Below are positions 46,309 through 58,876 of a DNA stretch of 64,000 bases, piece by piece (position 1 is the stretch's first letter; each line of letters starts with the position of its first letter). This stretch comes from Datura wrightii (Eukaryota; Streptophyta; Magnoliopsida; Solanales; Solanaceae). Position numbers and translations under genes: made by a program. The notes beneath the pieces were generated by a model. That model saw only the letters and a program-made list of their open reading frames with translations, did no database searches and had not been told where the DNA came from. Location: NCBI GenBank assembly GCA_035772735.1, contig JASDFA010000010.1:96678001-96742000 (forward strand). The letters are read 5' to 3'.

Positions 46309-46798
46309 TCATAAATAAAAAGCTTAAGGTTAAGTTACTATTAAATAATTAAAGTATGAAGCCTCATAGCAAAATATAATTCATCCTTTTATCCTTTTAA
46401 AAATAAAGTTCACACATGACAAAATATTTATTTAATTATTTTTTTAATATTTAGGATTTTAAAATTAACTAAATTTTATATATTAAATTCTTCCTTATTT
46501 GAAATATATAGAAAATATTAATATTTATATATACATATAATGCATGCATTTAAGTGCTAATGTAAAAGCGAACAACATTTTTACCTTTTAATCAAACGCT
46601 ATTTCTAAGATGTTTTTGTTCATTGAAACAATTATTAGAACAAATTGAAAAAAGAACTACTAAATTGAATAAACTCTTAACATAATCAGTTATCAATTTG
46701 AAATTAATAATTTTCTTTCTAAATTCTTATTTTTTACACAAACACATCTTTTAAATATTATTTATGTTGACGCACGAGGATGCGTACACATAGACTAG

Positions 46799-47336
46799 TA
46801 TATATATAGAGAGAGTACACCTAAAAGAGGTGAGGTGACACCTCCCATTAGTATGTATCTTTTTTATTAAGTTTTTGGCCTTTTTGCCTCATTTTTCTAA
46901 TTAATAATTAAATATGTTCATGAAAAAAAAAACTTATTTCAATGCAAGTAGAAAATTTATTTATTTTATTTGTATTAAAACAAATATCATAACTCACATC
47001 TTTTCATCTTAATAATGTCTGCACTTAATTACCATTAGTAATAGTAATTTCTCATAACTCCCAACCTTTTATGTTTATAACTTTTAACTAATCAATACGC
47101 AAAATGTTACTATTTGTTACACCTCAATGATTATCTAATAATCTATTAAGATCATGATTATCATTTTAGTTATAAAAAATATGGCACCCAATTAAACTTC
47201 CTGCGAATAAAATATAATATTTTATCATAGGACATTGCTATTTTTGATATTCGACAGTAGTTAATTATCCTTATTTACTTAAAAATAACGATACACGCGA
47301 CTTAACATTTATTTATTAAATATTTATTTTTGCACA

Positions 47337-47374
<38 letters not shown>

Positions 47375-48492
47375 ATACATACATACATACATACATGTAT
47401 GTATGTATGTATGTATGTATGTATGTATTTAATAATTAACACTTGTAATTCATACATACATATATACGTACATAAAGTGATAAAAAATAAAAAAATCAAA
47501 TGTCTAAGGAAAGAAAATAATTAACTATATATATATATATATATATAAAATAGATAGTCATTGCCTCACCATTATCCATCCTTTCAAATCTAAAAATACA
47601 GAAATAGCAGAAATATATATATTCAATTATTGATCGAACCGAGATAGAAGAACGGGTAAAGATAAGCTATACGGAGAAGTCGCTCTGGAAGAGGTCCTTC
47701 AACGGAATCAATGCATATATAAACATTCACAATCCTTTTTCAATTATAGACATATTCTCATGTTAGGTTATGAGTGCCGAATTTATTGGAGAAAAAAAGT
47801 CAATTAGTTGATCATCATGTTTTGGAGATGATGGTTATGAAGATACCTTTTTTAAATGTGAAATCTAGTTCTTGAAAAGTATATAATTGTAAAAATTTAG
47901 TTTTTGAAAAGAAAAAGAAAAAAGAAAATCAAAAGGAATATTGAAATAAAAGGAAAAAACTCAATTTTTGATTAAAAATAAAAGAAAAAACCAAGAGGTT
48001 TGAAATAAATTTTTTTTATATATTGAAATATTTTGTTTTATTAGTGATTGAATGAGAATAAGAAAAGTAATGAAAGAGCTAAAAAGGATAAATCCTTAGT
48101 CAAAGAACTATGCCACATCATTCTCTTATATACCACAATTATATAATATATAATAGATATAAATTGCTAATATAACATAAATAAGTGAAAAAAGTTCACA
48201 AGACTAAAAATTAAGAAAGTACAAAGGGAGGAAAAAGATTAAAAAAGATGAATCATTGGTCAAAGAATTATGCTACATCATCCTTGTATATACTACAATT
48301 ATAATATATATAGATATAGATAATATATAGAAAATAGATTTAAAGTGTGTGTGTGTGTGTTCTCTTAATGTATAAGAAAGTTAAATGTGACTTTTAAATT
48401 TTTTAACATGACACATAAATGAGAAAAAAATAAAAAAATATTAATATTTTAGGTCATAGAAATGTCATATCACCTTATCTATACCTTCCTTA

Positions 48493-48554
<62 letters not shown>

Positions 48555-48725
48555 CAGAGTATGTGCAGTTAAGAAAAAAAGTTAATCATAAATTTCATGA
48601 TTAATTCATCACTAAAAAAAAAATTAACAATTAATATTTTAGAAAATTTTGAATATACAGAAGATAACGAAGAAACATATATGTAGAATTTTGAAGTAAG
48701 ATAGAATGCTGAAAAATAAGACGCT
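46799..48725. other. AT-rich intergenic DNA with microsatellites
   Basis: No gene seen. Microsatellites: (TC)n at 47339-47369, a CATA/TATG palindrome at 47373-47427, (TA)n at 47528-47547, (GT)n at 48344-48360, and (TA)n(GA)n at 48496-48551. A pair of imperfect direct repeats (GAATCATTGGTC or TAAATCCTTAGTC, then AAAGAA and TATGC) is visible near 48085-48125 and 48245-48285. Confidence 0.7.
47373..47427. repeat. (CATA)n(TATG)n palindromic microsatellite
   Basis: CATA repeats run into TATG repeats around a central CATG at 47394-47397, forming a perfect inverted repeat of about 46 bp with no loop. A (TC)n run precedes it. Confidence 0.9.
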
Positions 48726-48963
48726 TATTATGAAATAATAAAGAAAGAACAAGAATATTATAGAGAAAGAGAGAAGGAGAGAAGTGCTTATTTCTCTTGA
48801 TGGGATCCTCTTAAGGAGTTAAAGGGATTATCAGGGATTCTATACAATAAATGGAGAACCCCTTTATTTATAGGGGAAAACTAACTTGGTCCCAAAGTTA
48901 CAAACCCTAACTTTCCTTCTAAGAAATAGACATTCACCATAAATAGAAAATATATTTATAACA
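48726..48963 (-). repeat. 3' LTR of C2, 238 bp
   Basis: The terminal TG is mutated to TA (TATTATGAAATAATAAAG); the right end is TTTATAACA. The minus-strand purine tract CCAAGGGGGAG follows at 48964-48974. Confidence 0.9.
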
Positions 48964-49160
48964 CTCCCCCTTGGATGTCTATTTGATAGATAATGTGCCT
49001 CGTTAAAACCTTACTAGAAAAAATCCAGTGGAAAAAAATCTAGTGAAGGAAAAAGAGTACACATATCTAATAATACGCATTTTGGCTGCCTCATTAAAAA
49101 CCTTACAAGGAAAACCCAGTGGGACAAAAACCTCGCAAGGGAAAAAGAGTACAGCGCGTA

Positions 49161-50197
49161 TTAACTCCCCCTAATGAGAACATCCTTGAATCTTTGCATC
49201 CCGATCTGCTGCACCATCTTCTTGAAAGTTGCAGTTGGTAGAGATTTGATGAATAAATTAGCCACATTGTCACTTGAACGAATCTGTTGCACATTGATAT
49301 CACCATTCTTTTGGAGCTCATGTGTGTAGAAAAACTTTGGCGAGATGTGCTTCGTTTTATCTCCTTTTATGAATCCTCCTTTTAGTTGTACTATGCATGC
49401 AGCATTATCTTCATACAAAATTGTGGGTACTTTGTCACATTTCAAACCACATTTTTCTCTAATGAGATGTATCATGGACCTTAACCAAACACATTCTCGG
49501 CTTGCTTCATGAATAGCTATTATCTCAGCATGATTTGATGAAGTAGCTACGAAAGACTGCTTTGTAGATCTCCAAGATATGGCAGTACCTCTACATATGA
49601 ACACGTAGCCAGTTTGAGATCGAGCTTTGTGTGGGCCAGATAAATACCCTGCATTAGCATAACTAACAAGATCGTCTTGCTAATAAATTAACAAAATGTT
49701 ATACCTTGTAGTATTAGCAAGATATATTAGTGCATCAATCACACTAAGATATGGTACTTCAGGACCAAGGATTTCCTCATTCTTTTCTTGCGATCAAACA
49801 AATTATCATTCACATCAAGTGATTGAATAACCATCAAAGTATTTAATTATGTGATTCATCCATATAAAATCGTTTGGCAACCTTCTTAGTATAGGCAGAT
49901 TGTTGTATAAAGATATCTTCTACTAAATGTTCAATTTGCAAACCAAGACAAAATTGTCTTTCCCAAATCTTTCATCTCAAATTCTTTCTTTATATAATCA
50001 ATTGCCTTTTGAAGCTCTGCTGGAGTTGCAATGAGGTTTATGTCATTAGCATAAATAGCAAGTACAACAAACTCCGATGTTGTTTTCTTATTGCTTTTCC
50101 TCATATAAGAATTATGAAGAAGTTTGCAAAAACTTGTAAATGCTTCAGGCATTTTGAATCCTTCATGATTTTCATATAAATTTTATCAAGTGATAAC
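49161..50197 (-). pseudogene. C2 copia RT tail and RNase H (decayed)
   Basis: The frame 49604-49161 is open for 147 codons: RSTKQSFVATSSNHAEIIAI, CVWLRSMIHLIREKC, ILYEDNAACIVQLKGGFIKG, HISPKFFYTHELQKNGDIN, then KMVQQIGMQRFKDVLI to the stop. Upstream, the RT fragment 50152-49931 has the catalytic box as IYANDINLI, with Asn in place of the first Asp of YVDD. Between them are deletions and stops (49620-49930). The solo LTR was inserted just upstream at 50198-50202. Confidence 0.87.
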
Positions 50198-50202
50198 ATT
50201 CA

Positions 50203-52754
50203 TGTTATACCCCGTAAGATTTTCGACACCTAGATGGCCTATTCGCACGTTGGTTAAGCGTATTTGAAAGCCATACGTTCTAGAGAAAGGCCCGGGAAAG
50301 GATCAGACGGGTAACCTGTCGAACCATCGCGGAAGGAGCCGAGGTAGAGCCCCTCCGCGATGGCAACGTGTCACGGAGGTGGAGCCTCCGCGTTGGCTCC
50401 GTGACACGTTGGGCCTGTCCAGGCCCAAGTATATAAAGCCCCACTTCGATTTTAAATGAAATGATCTTTATATTTCCCAGTGAAAAAAGAGAGAAAAACC
50501 AGAGAGGAGAAAGGGATGAAGGTTCCTTGATAATTTCCTTCCGATTACGCTGCCAAACGTTGTCCAAACTTAAATCGTCGTGCCACCGGAATAAGGTAAG
50601 TGGAATTGCTCCAAACTAGTGTCTATGTGCTCCTAGCCGTAAAGTGAATACTTCTCCCTTCTGGACTTCTGAAAAATAGCAAGTTTTCGACCGTCCTTCG
50701 ATAGGCCTAAGTTTAGGCTATAATTATATCGAAAGTGATGTTTCTTTTGGAATAGTGTTGTATTTAGTACTAATTGACGTATATATGAATGCAGTTGGGA
50801 GAAATAGCTGGAGTACTGACCGAGCCTCGTCCGACAGTCGGATAACTTGAGGTTAAGGTATGTGAAGTTGTTCTTCGGCAAGTTAGTAAGCCTTAGCTTG
50901 GTAAATCATAGTAAACTCCGTATTCGAAACTGTCGGAGTTGAATGTTGAGAATTAAGTGAGTCTAATAGATACTGAGTTGTGTTGCCGTATCGTATTCAG
51001 TCCGAAAGTTAGTAAAGCATGCGCCAAAGGGCGAGTTAGCATTCCAGATTCAGTATAGCTATTGTATGATTAGCAAGCATGTTGTAGAATTAAAAAGAGA
51101 CAGATTTTCAGAATAAAAGGCTAATAAAGTAAAATCAGATAGACAGACAGTTTTATGGCTACAGATTAGCCATTCAGACAAATAGTATCCCGGCTACAGA
51201 CTAGCCAAACAGTTAAATAAAGATTTTAGAATCAGTATAATCAGTAAAGAATCAGTATAATACAGAAAGAGATCAGAATAAGGAAATCAGATTTTAGATA
51301 GCCTTTTTCAGTTATATATGCTTGCTATTTCTATGTGCTATTTGTTTGTTGAGACTTGATGTGGCGTGAGGGCACCCTATTGAGCGTCCTCGCCGCCCCT
51401 GGGTTGGTAATCGTGTCGTCCACTGAGCGGGTGGGTTTTACGTCACTCCAAGGAGTGGCATGCCGTCCCCAGCTTGGACGAAGATGGGATGAAGCTTTCC
51501 CCATAGCAGTCTGATCAGCATTACAGGTGTAGCTCCGGTTTCAGATAGCCCTGTTGAGTTTTGTGTCCAGGGAACTAGACCCTATCTGTTACTGTTTGTA
51601 CATTCAGTTATTATAGGTGTAGCTCCGGTTTCAGGTAGCCCCGTTGAGTTGTGTCCGGGGATCCAGACCCTACCTGTTACTGTCTACACAGGAGTCCTAC
51701 GGACCTAGATACGGTTACTTATATCGGAGGCTATGTCCCGAGCCGGAGACCCAGGGTCCCGGTAGAGGGGCTCCGAAGTGAGCAGATGAGTGGAGTGACT
51801 TATTTTTGGCTGATTTTGACCCGGGTAGGGGTATATAGATTGTTTGCTTGCTTGGCGCCATCCGGCTTATGGGGGTTGGTATTGGCTCTTGCTTGCTAAA
51901 TATATATATATTTATGTGCTTTATATATTTTAGCTAATAGACAGCAGGCCGCCGTGACTACAGACATGCTCCTGCCTATCAGTGCAAAAAGGTTTGATCT
52001 AGTTCCTATCAGCTCTTCAGATTCAGTTATCTTCTGCTCACAGACTTGTTAATTATATCATTTGTATTCAGTTGTATTGTTTCAGTTGCTTTGCATACTC
52101 AGTACCAGTGGTACTGACGCCCAGTGGGGCGCTGCATTACTTGTCTGCAGGTACTCATAGACGAGGAGGCGATCCCTCGTGATCCAGTCAGCGCAGAGTC
52201 ATCAGCTCCTGTCATCCGGAGCTTGATATTCAGAGGTGTATTTCATTTTCCTTGTTGTATAGTACGGGTAGGTCGGGGCCCTATCCCGACCATCTTCAGT
52301 ATTCCTAGAGGCTTGCAGTTTGTATATATTTCCCTGTGGTCAGTTGAGCCGGTCGTGTGAGGCCGTGCAGTTTGCTATAGCTGTTTAGCATTTCAGTTTA
52401 TGATGGTCGTGTGAGGCCTTAGTTTGATAATAGTGGTGACCTTGCCGGTCACGTAGTTATTCTGCATTTTACTGTTGAGTCCCAGATGACTAGACAGCAT
52501 GGTGGCCTCGTCGGCCCGCATAGGTTCCTTGTTACGAGTATGTTTCTGGTTAGCTGCTAGTACAGGTACAGGTGACTATAGGCTAGTTGGTCGGAGGCTG
52601 TGTTTACAGCCGTTATATAGCCTTTTGTTTCCAGAAATCTGAGTTAGAGCTAGCCAGGCGCCAGCCGTGCTTAGGCTCACCAATTAGCAGCCCAGGTCCT
52701 ACTAGGGCACCAGGTGCCAGTCATACCCCCCCCCCCCCAAGGCGGGGCGTGACA
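50203..52754 (+). repeat. Solo LTR of the G1 family, 2552 bp
   Basis: It starts TGTTATACC, ends GGGCGTGACA, and is flanked directly by ATTCA at 50198-50202 and 52755-52759. Copy C1 shows the uninterrupted target at 28712-28716. It is homologous to the 3' LTR of G1 (3889-6435), including the two hairpins, the TATA box (50430-50437) and the CCCCAAGGCGGGGCG end. No internal region is present, so it is the product of LTR-LTR recombination. Confidence 0.95.
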
Positions 52755-55018
52755 ATTCATTAGTATTTAAATACTTGACATCTTTTGGTATCTGGACTAC
52801 AGGTCCAATAAGCTTTACGCTTATCAATATGCATCATTTCACTTGATAATTATTTCTACATCAATATGGTTTAATAAACGTAGAATTCAGATCCTCACAA
52901 TCTTTTAATATTGCGCGCTATATTGTATCAAAGATATCGTCGACGGTATATCATTTGTATCGGTTTGCAATTGGACATAACTCATTGAGATCACTTTCAA
53001 TGTATTTCTTAGGTACCTAAACCTCTCATGAGGTTTCATGAAGTGTTATGTCGTAGGCTCTTCAAGAGTACATTGCCTCCTTATTATGATTATTTACTCC
53101 ATTCCTTTTTTTCAAAGATTATTGCAAAAGAAACCGATTGATCTACAATGCTTCATGCATAATGTAGACTCTGTCCTTCAGGGACATAAATATAATAAGA
53201 GTTTTTGCAGCTGAAATATGAAAATATAAATACTTTAGGTATTTAACTTGAATTATTTTAAATGAGAATCACAAATGATAATTCACATTGTATTTCTTAG
53301 CTGCTTATTCTCTCCCCCTCATGTTAGTAGAACTAACATGCATCCCCGATCATCTTTGAAAAATTCATCTTTGTGCATCGTGATAGATTCATTAATTATA
53401 TACTGCACATCAAAAGTTATTTGATGAAAAACATTTGGTTCCTAACCCTGAACCAATTGAACAGAGGGGGAATTAATCATAATTTCTTAATCTAATGAAT
53501 ACAAGTGTTGTTGTATATAATATATCATATCATAGACCAACACACTGAGCTTTGTTCTCGTAAGTAATGGTTTAACTATTTAGCGGAGACATTCAATGTC
53601 AAACCACCTTGGATATAAACCAACATTATCAAGATAAATTGTCTTGATTACACAGTCTGAAAATTATACTTTTAACTCAATTAATATTGAGTAAGTATCT
53701 TTGTGAATGTCAAACTACATGTTGACAATAAACGCACATGTGACCATCTTATAGATGCATCAATTTAAGACATCACATGACAGGTGAATGGGCTCATATT
53801 CACCATTTACACTTTTCAAAATTTAGGGACTCAAGCCCAACATTAGCTGGTATAATCAACTTATCATGAGAACAAACAACACAAAAGATTTCTTGAAGAA
53901 TCTTCTAGTTCTTCAATATATATTGCAATACTCAATTAACACATCATATCAGGATGATCAAAATGGTCATGTCAACTGATAATAATTCATACTAGTAAAC
54001 TTCAGGTTTACCATGACATGTATTATTTATTTTAGTAAATTTCAGATTTACTATGTCATGAATTTCACATCAGTAAACTTTTGGTTTACTATAACATGTA
54101 ATTTCATCATGCGTATATTTGTAGTACAAATCAGGTAACTTTTCATATACATATTTCTTACTCATAGTAATTTGAATATATGTAATCTTTCAATCATTTA
54201 TAGTCTCAATATGATAACCATTTTTATTGTTGGTAAATTTCAGGTTTACTATAATTTGTGTTTTAATCATAACAACTTTGTACTACAATACGGGATGAAT
54301 GACATAATAATAAATAAACTCTTCAGGAACTTTCAATTTATTTTTCATAATATTATTTGGACACTACTGGTGTCATGATTCTTGTTGACAAACAATCAGG
54401 TTCTTTTGCAGACCTTGATCATTAATTTACACTATCTAATATTACTTAAATACTTCTGGTATCATGAAAGCAAATTCAGACACCGTTGGTGTCAAGAAAT
54501 CAACAGTAAATATTGAGTTTTAAACTTCATTATTTCAAAATTTTACTGCTTTGAGAGTAGATTGCAGGTTTTACTACTTCAGGAGTAAATTGTAAGACAG
54601 GAGTAAATTGCAAGATTTACTTTTGAAGAGTCTTACTACTTCAGGAGTAGCTGTTAAATTCTTACTACTTCAGGAGTAAATTTCATATTTACTACTTTGG
54701 AAGTAAATTTCAGATTTACTACTTCGGATGTAAATTTCAAGATTTTATTAAGTATTGTCACATTCACTTCAGGGACTAGATCTGTATTAAATCTATATTT
54801 ATAACATTTATCAAAAGTTCTCAATTTCTCATTCTTCAGGAATGGAACATGATCATCTAAATATGCCTTAACCACATAAGGTATGATAGCTTAAAACCTC
54901 TTTTAAGATATTGCTACTTTGGGAGCAAATTGAGACATGCATATATCGTAGAGAATTTCTCTAACATATTTTCACCTGTAATTATAATAAGCTTATGAAA
55001 ATATTATCACTTCTAGTG

Positions 55019-55062
<44 letters not shown>

Positions 55063-55340
55063 AAATTCTCATTATTACTCATTAATTAATATTCAAAATA
55101 TATTGTTCTGCTGGAACAAATATATTTCCACAATGTTTGTTCTTCTGGAACAATTATGAGGCATGAATTGCCAAGTGAATCAATAAATCGTTCTCAGATC
55201 CATAAACAAAATTGATATTCTTATTAGTAAAGACATAAATATCAAGAAATACTAACTTTCATCTTTCTAAGAAAACTTTGATTTTTCTTACCTCAGATTT
55301 TCAAAGTGAGTGCTCAAGGCAGAGACTCGTGCTGATAACG
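52755..55340 (-). other. Hairpin-chain region and leader of C2
   Basis: The counterpart of 28712-31288 in C1. The longest stems are conserved: 53019-53036, 53320-53340 (loop changed), 53435-53456 (loop changed), 53628-53648, and 53783-53804 (loop changed). An added (TA)n stretch lies at 55021-55060. Near 54967-55003 the loop of a hairpin is inverted relative to C1, next to the place where the gag fragment is missing. Confidence 0.75.
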
Positions 55341-55569
55341 TGTTATGAAATAATAAAGAAAGAACAAGAATATTATAGAGAAAGAGAGAAGTTCTTATTT
55401 CTCTTGATGGGATCCTCTTGAGGAGTTAAAGGGATTATCAGGGATTCTATACAATGAATGGAGAACCCCTTTATTTGTAGGGAAAACTAACTTGGTCCCA
55501 AAGTTACAAATCCTAACTTTCCTTCTAAGAAATAGACATTCACCATAAATAGAAAATATATTTATAACA
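55341..55569 (-). repeat. 5' LTR of C2, 229 bp
   Basis: TGTTATGAAATAATAAAG to ATTTATAACA. It is slightly shorter than its partner because of a deletion in the AGAGAGAAGGAGAG stretch. The candidate primer site (minus strand CGTTATCAGCACGAGTCTC) adjoins it. Confidence 0.9.
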
Positions 55570-56179
55570 ACACTACTAATTTAGTTTCCTTTTCTATTTA
55601 TTCAGTTTTATCACAAATAAGACGCTAATGCACCTTAAATGTATGTACATTAATGTAAACCAATTAAACATAATAAAGTTTAATTAATAACTTACCAGCC
55701 TATCAGTATTGTCAAAAATATATTACTCTCTGAGGTGATTATATAGATATTCAGCTTCTTCTTTTTTCCTTTTTTTTTTTTTTCTTGCATCAGTCAATAC
55801 AAGACAAATTAAAATATTATAAAAATAATTAAAGAACAATTTTTAAAAAAATAGTTAATCAACAATTTTATCTATTATGGTCTTTTAATAAAAAACAAAA
55901 ACTTCAAACTTTCATCACAGTATTGATTAAGTTTCAGATTACATAAGAAACAACTGAAACTCAAGGATATATTTATGATTTGTCATTAGGTTTACAGGAG
56001 CATACGTACATTGACAGAGGTGCGCTGGCTCACTTACTGCTCTGCAACTCCGCAAGAGCATGCAAGCACATGAGGAGTTCCTAAAATTACATTATTACGT
56101 TAAATTTGAACAATTGTCGCAAAATATATCAGTACACCGCAACATGTGATTTAAAATTTTATGTCCGCCCCTGAATTTG
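55570..56179. other. Intergenic DNA downstream of the eIF1 gene
   Basis: AT-rich, with a T run near 55770-55785. No gene supported. The sequence at 55990-56090 is less AT-rich but has no recognisable feature. Confidence 0.5.
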
Positions 56180-56555
56180 CTTCTTAGAACTAACTTCCTC
56201 TTGGGAAAAAAGATCAATAGGAAAAGACATGGTAAAATCCCTGCATATATTTGTCTCATAAACTATGGGGATGACGAGAAGAAAGATGTTTTACATTCTA
56301 AAGGGGCTACAATTGAGGTGCCACTGTATATCAAACCAGCCAGAACCATTTCGCAGAAAAGCAAGAACAAATACATACTCATATCAAACAAGTCAGAACC
56401 AATATGCAGAAAAGTAACAATAAATACATTACTTAAATCAAACAAGCAGCAGAAGAACATTAGCGAGTTTACAGTTTACAACAACTCCAGTTCATAGCAG
56501 CAATTATTAGAAACAGAAACAAGTATTGTAACTGCGCAGCGATTGATGATGACAA
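56180..56555 (-). other. Predicted 3' UTR of the eIF1 gene
   Basis: The first 300-400 bases after the stop codon on the minus strand are T-rich, with plant-like polyadenylation context (ATGTATTTATTG near 56430). The end point is a guess. The short plus-strand frame at 56177-56497 is a shadow. Confidence 0.4.
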
Positions 56556-57864
56556 TCAGAAACCATGAATTTTGATGTGTTCTTTCTTCACTACTCCAGC
56601 CTGTTTCAAAAAACAAAGATTCGGACATCAGCTTAAAATATAAAATACAGCATTCAAATATACCAACAAAAAAATCAAAAAAAACTGTAAATTCAATCAA
56701 GCTAGAGAACATCCTAGTGACGGTCTGAACGTTGCTTTTTCTCCATTCAGACCCTGGTATCAGGAGTTCTTCAGCAAATACTCGCAACAATAAAAGGACT
56801 CCCAAGACTGAATAATGGGAAAAATTTCTCCTCCCACAATCAAAATAATGGACCGCGACTAGAATAGATTTTTATGGTCAGCAAACGCAACTAGCTCCTC
56901 ATAACTAATTTCAGTTCCCATAGGAGGAAAAAAGGTCCCATAATGCAAGCAAGAATAGAGGATACTTGTATATATAGTGAGCCCTCCCTCTACCCTTCAC
57001 TTAAATACCAAGCTTTTGTCTACGGCAGGGATCAAACTCGTGATGTGCACCTAATCCACACATCACGCGTCGAGAAAACCAAAGCCTGGATGCAATAAAG
57101 GACAATTAGATCGAATGTGAAGTCAGACATGACCAACCGAGGCAGATGTATAATGTGCTTTCTTCTATTTTAACCTCTCATTGCAGGTATAATTTTAAAC
57201 AAGAAAAAGAAGCTGCTGGTTGATGTGAAGAACAATTACCTGGACAAGAAATGTTGAAACATTCTTACGCTGATCACCCTGAAGTTGAATAACCTTCAAA
57301 GACAAAAATAACCCTTACATTAGTCACGCTCACCATATATTTTTCTCTAAGCAAATATACAGATCAATAATCCATCAAAGGCAAACCTGCCCCAATTCTG
57401 GATCTTGGACAACAGTGCCGTTGCAGCAAAATTCTTTCTTGAGATCCTTCAGAATTTTATTATAGCTGAATTCTTTCTTCAAACCTTGCACAGTTGTCAG
57501 GCTTTTCCTACCATTCCTTTGCTGTATACGGATGTGCACATAATCTTTTGTCCCCGCACCAGAGTTTTCAGCATTTGCCTCGGCGAAGGGATCTGAGGAC
57601 AGCAAAGCACCACAATATTTACAATTATAAGACACAACTTGAACAACACAGCTCCCCTTAACTAGCATGCTCATCCTTTTTGCTTCCGTTTCAAGATAAC
57701 AAATAAAGATATAACCCCTAATGTACACGTGCTTACTTGCAAGATCAAAATGATTGAATTAAAAAGATGACAAGACATAAAGAGATTCACCAAATTCAAA
57801 GGAATATAAATTGAAGGAGTTGCATACCAAAAGCATTAGGAACTTGGAGATCGAGATCAGACAT
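56556..57864 (-). CDS. SUI1: Translation initiation factor eIF1 (SUI1 family), four coding exons
   Basis: Coding exons on the minus strand are 57864-57828, 57592-57387, 57293-57240 and 56600-56556 (37, 206, 54 and 45 nt), 113 codons plus TGA. All three introns (235, 93 and 639 bp) have GT-AG ends and the phases join exactly. The protein starts MSDLDLQVPNAFDPFAEA. It carries the SUI1-domain hallmarks KDYVHIRIQQRNGRKSLTTV, FSYNKILKDLKKEFCCNG, VVQDPELGQVIQLQGDQR and KKEHIKIHGF. The length equals that usual for plant eIF1. eIF1 binds the small ribosomal subunit in the cytosol and enforces correct AUG selection. No stop or frameshift is seen. The presence of introns excludes a processed copy. It is the only host gene recognised in the window. 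Confidence 0.96.
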
Positions 57865-57873
57865 GAAACTTGG

Positions 57874-58433
57874 CTGAAACGAAAGGGTAACAAGAGCGCA
57901 CACAATTCTTCAAACTTGAATGCTCAAACCTAGAAAAAAGAGAACCCTTCATCATTTAGTACAACCATCTTGATAAGTATAACGCATGGTGTATACGATA
58001 GGGTAAAACAACTATGCAAGAAAAATCACGATCAACATAACAAAGGGAGATTTTAATGTCTTTGAAATTTCTATAGATTCTTAGTTTAGACCTTGTATGT
58101 TTTGTTAAGCATGTTTACTTCTCCTTGTGAATCTTTATTAATTCAATAAATTATTAACCGTTAAGACTCCTTTAATTAACCATATGATATGTTAAATTTA
58201 CATTGCTAATAAATATTTGAGGGTTATATGGTTCTAAAAATAACCTAAATACAACATATTTCCTAGGTAAAAGACAATAACACATTTTGACTAATTTGAG
58301 ATTAAACATGCTTAGAGGAATACCCCAAGGACTAAAATTATAATTTACCACTAGCTGAGTATCAAAAGTGCAATCGTTGTTATATCAAAAGTCCAAGCCT
58401 TCCAACGGCAAAGAAAAGTGTGTTAAACACAAA

Positions 58434-58468
<35 letters not shown>

Positions 58469-58876
58469 AAAAAACAGTTTCCGTCATACCACACACCCTT
58501 AGATAGCTCTATAGAAGAAAGATGGAGACTTTATTACTAATAGGATCGGAAAACCCATCTTGACACCAATATTTCGGCAGAAAAGACAACAATCAAAAGC
58601 ATGAAACAAATCAAGATAAGAAAATTAGCGAAAAACAACGCAACATAAATTGATGAAATATAAAGTGAAATTCCCAATTCATCAAAGAAATATCCTAAAT
58701 AAGTAGTCGACAAATAAAACCAAATTCTAAAGGGATCTTAAATTCCAAACATCATCTTAAAAGTTCATATCACTTCGCCAGTAATTAAAATAGGTGCACG
58801 CAAATTGAATTGACTGGAAAATCAATAATCATTAAAAATAGATAAAAAGTTACAAATAAAGGGGTATAGAAATTAC
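57874..58876 (-). other. Predicted 5' UTR intron of the eIF1 gene
   Basis: On the minus strand a good acceptor, TTTCGTTTCAG, lies 9 bases before the ATG (exon resumes at 57873). A donor, CAG then GTAATTTC, lies at 58877/58876, giving an intron of about 1.0 kb. It contains a (CA)n(A)n tract at 58431-58473. This is inferred from splice-like sites only. Confidence 0.45.
58431..58473. repeat. (CA)n followed by an A run
   Basis: About seven CA units followed by roughly 28 A residues, inside the predicted 5' UTR intron. Confidence 0.9.

Larger units (their letters stand above)
43890..46798 (+). mobile_element. Helitron-like element (non-autonomous)
   Basis: The 3' end shows the Helitron signature: a hairpin with arms ACGCA (46770-46774) and TGCGT (46781-46785), nine bases, then CTAG (46795-46798) followed by T. 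The proposed 5' end is at ATTAAAAGTGTGAAGGCC near 43893, the kind of start seen in plant Helitrons. A second, similar start-like block lies at 45700-45790. The 5' limit is uncertain, and no Rep/helicase is present. A foldback MITE is inserted inside. Confidence 0.5.
48726..55569 (-). mobile_element. Short copia element, copy 2 (C2), interrupted by a solo LTR
   Basis: LTRs at 48726-48963 and 55341-55569 enclose the same parts as C1: RT/RNase H end, hairpin chain, and short leader. Removing the nested solo LTR and one TSD copy leaves about 4.3 kb, close to the 4.4 kb of C1. Flanks are ACGCT (48721-48725) and ACACT (55570-55574), a duplication with one mismatch. C2 lacks about 290 bp of the gag fragment found in C1. 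Confidence 0.9.

Noticed and set aside
55609..55625. AAATAAGACGCT recurring near both ends of C2 (48714-48725 and 55614-55625)
   Set aside because: The right copy lies about 45 bp beyond the LTR end, so it is not the insertion duplication; it may be chance or an older repeat.
58431..58473. A-rich tail as the end of a SINE
   Set aside because: No A/B box promoter or target duplication found upstream; a plain CA/A microsatellite is enough.
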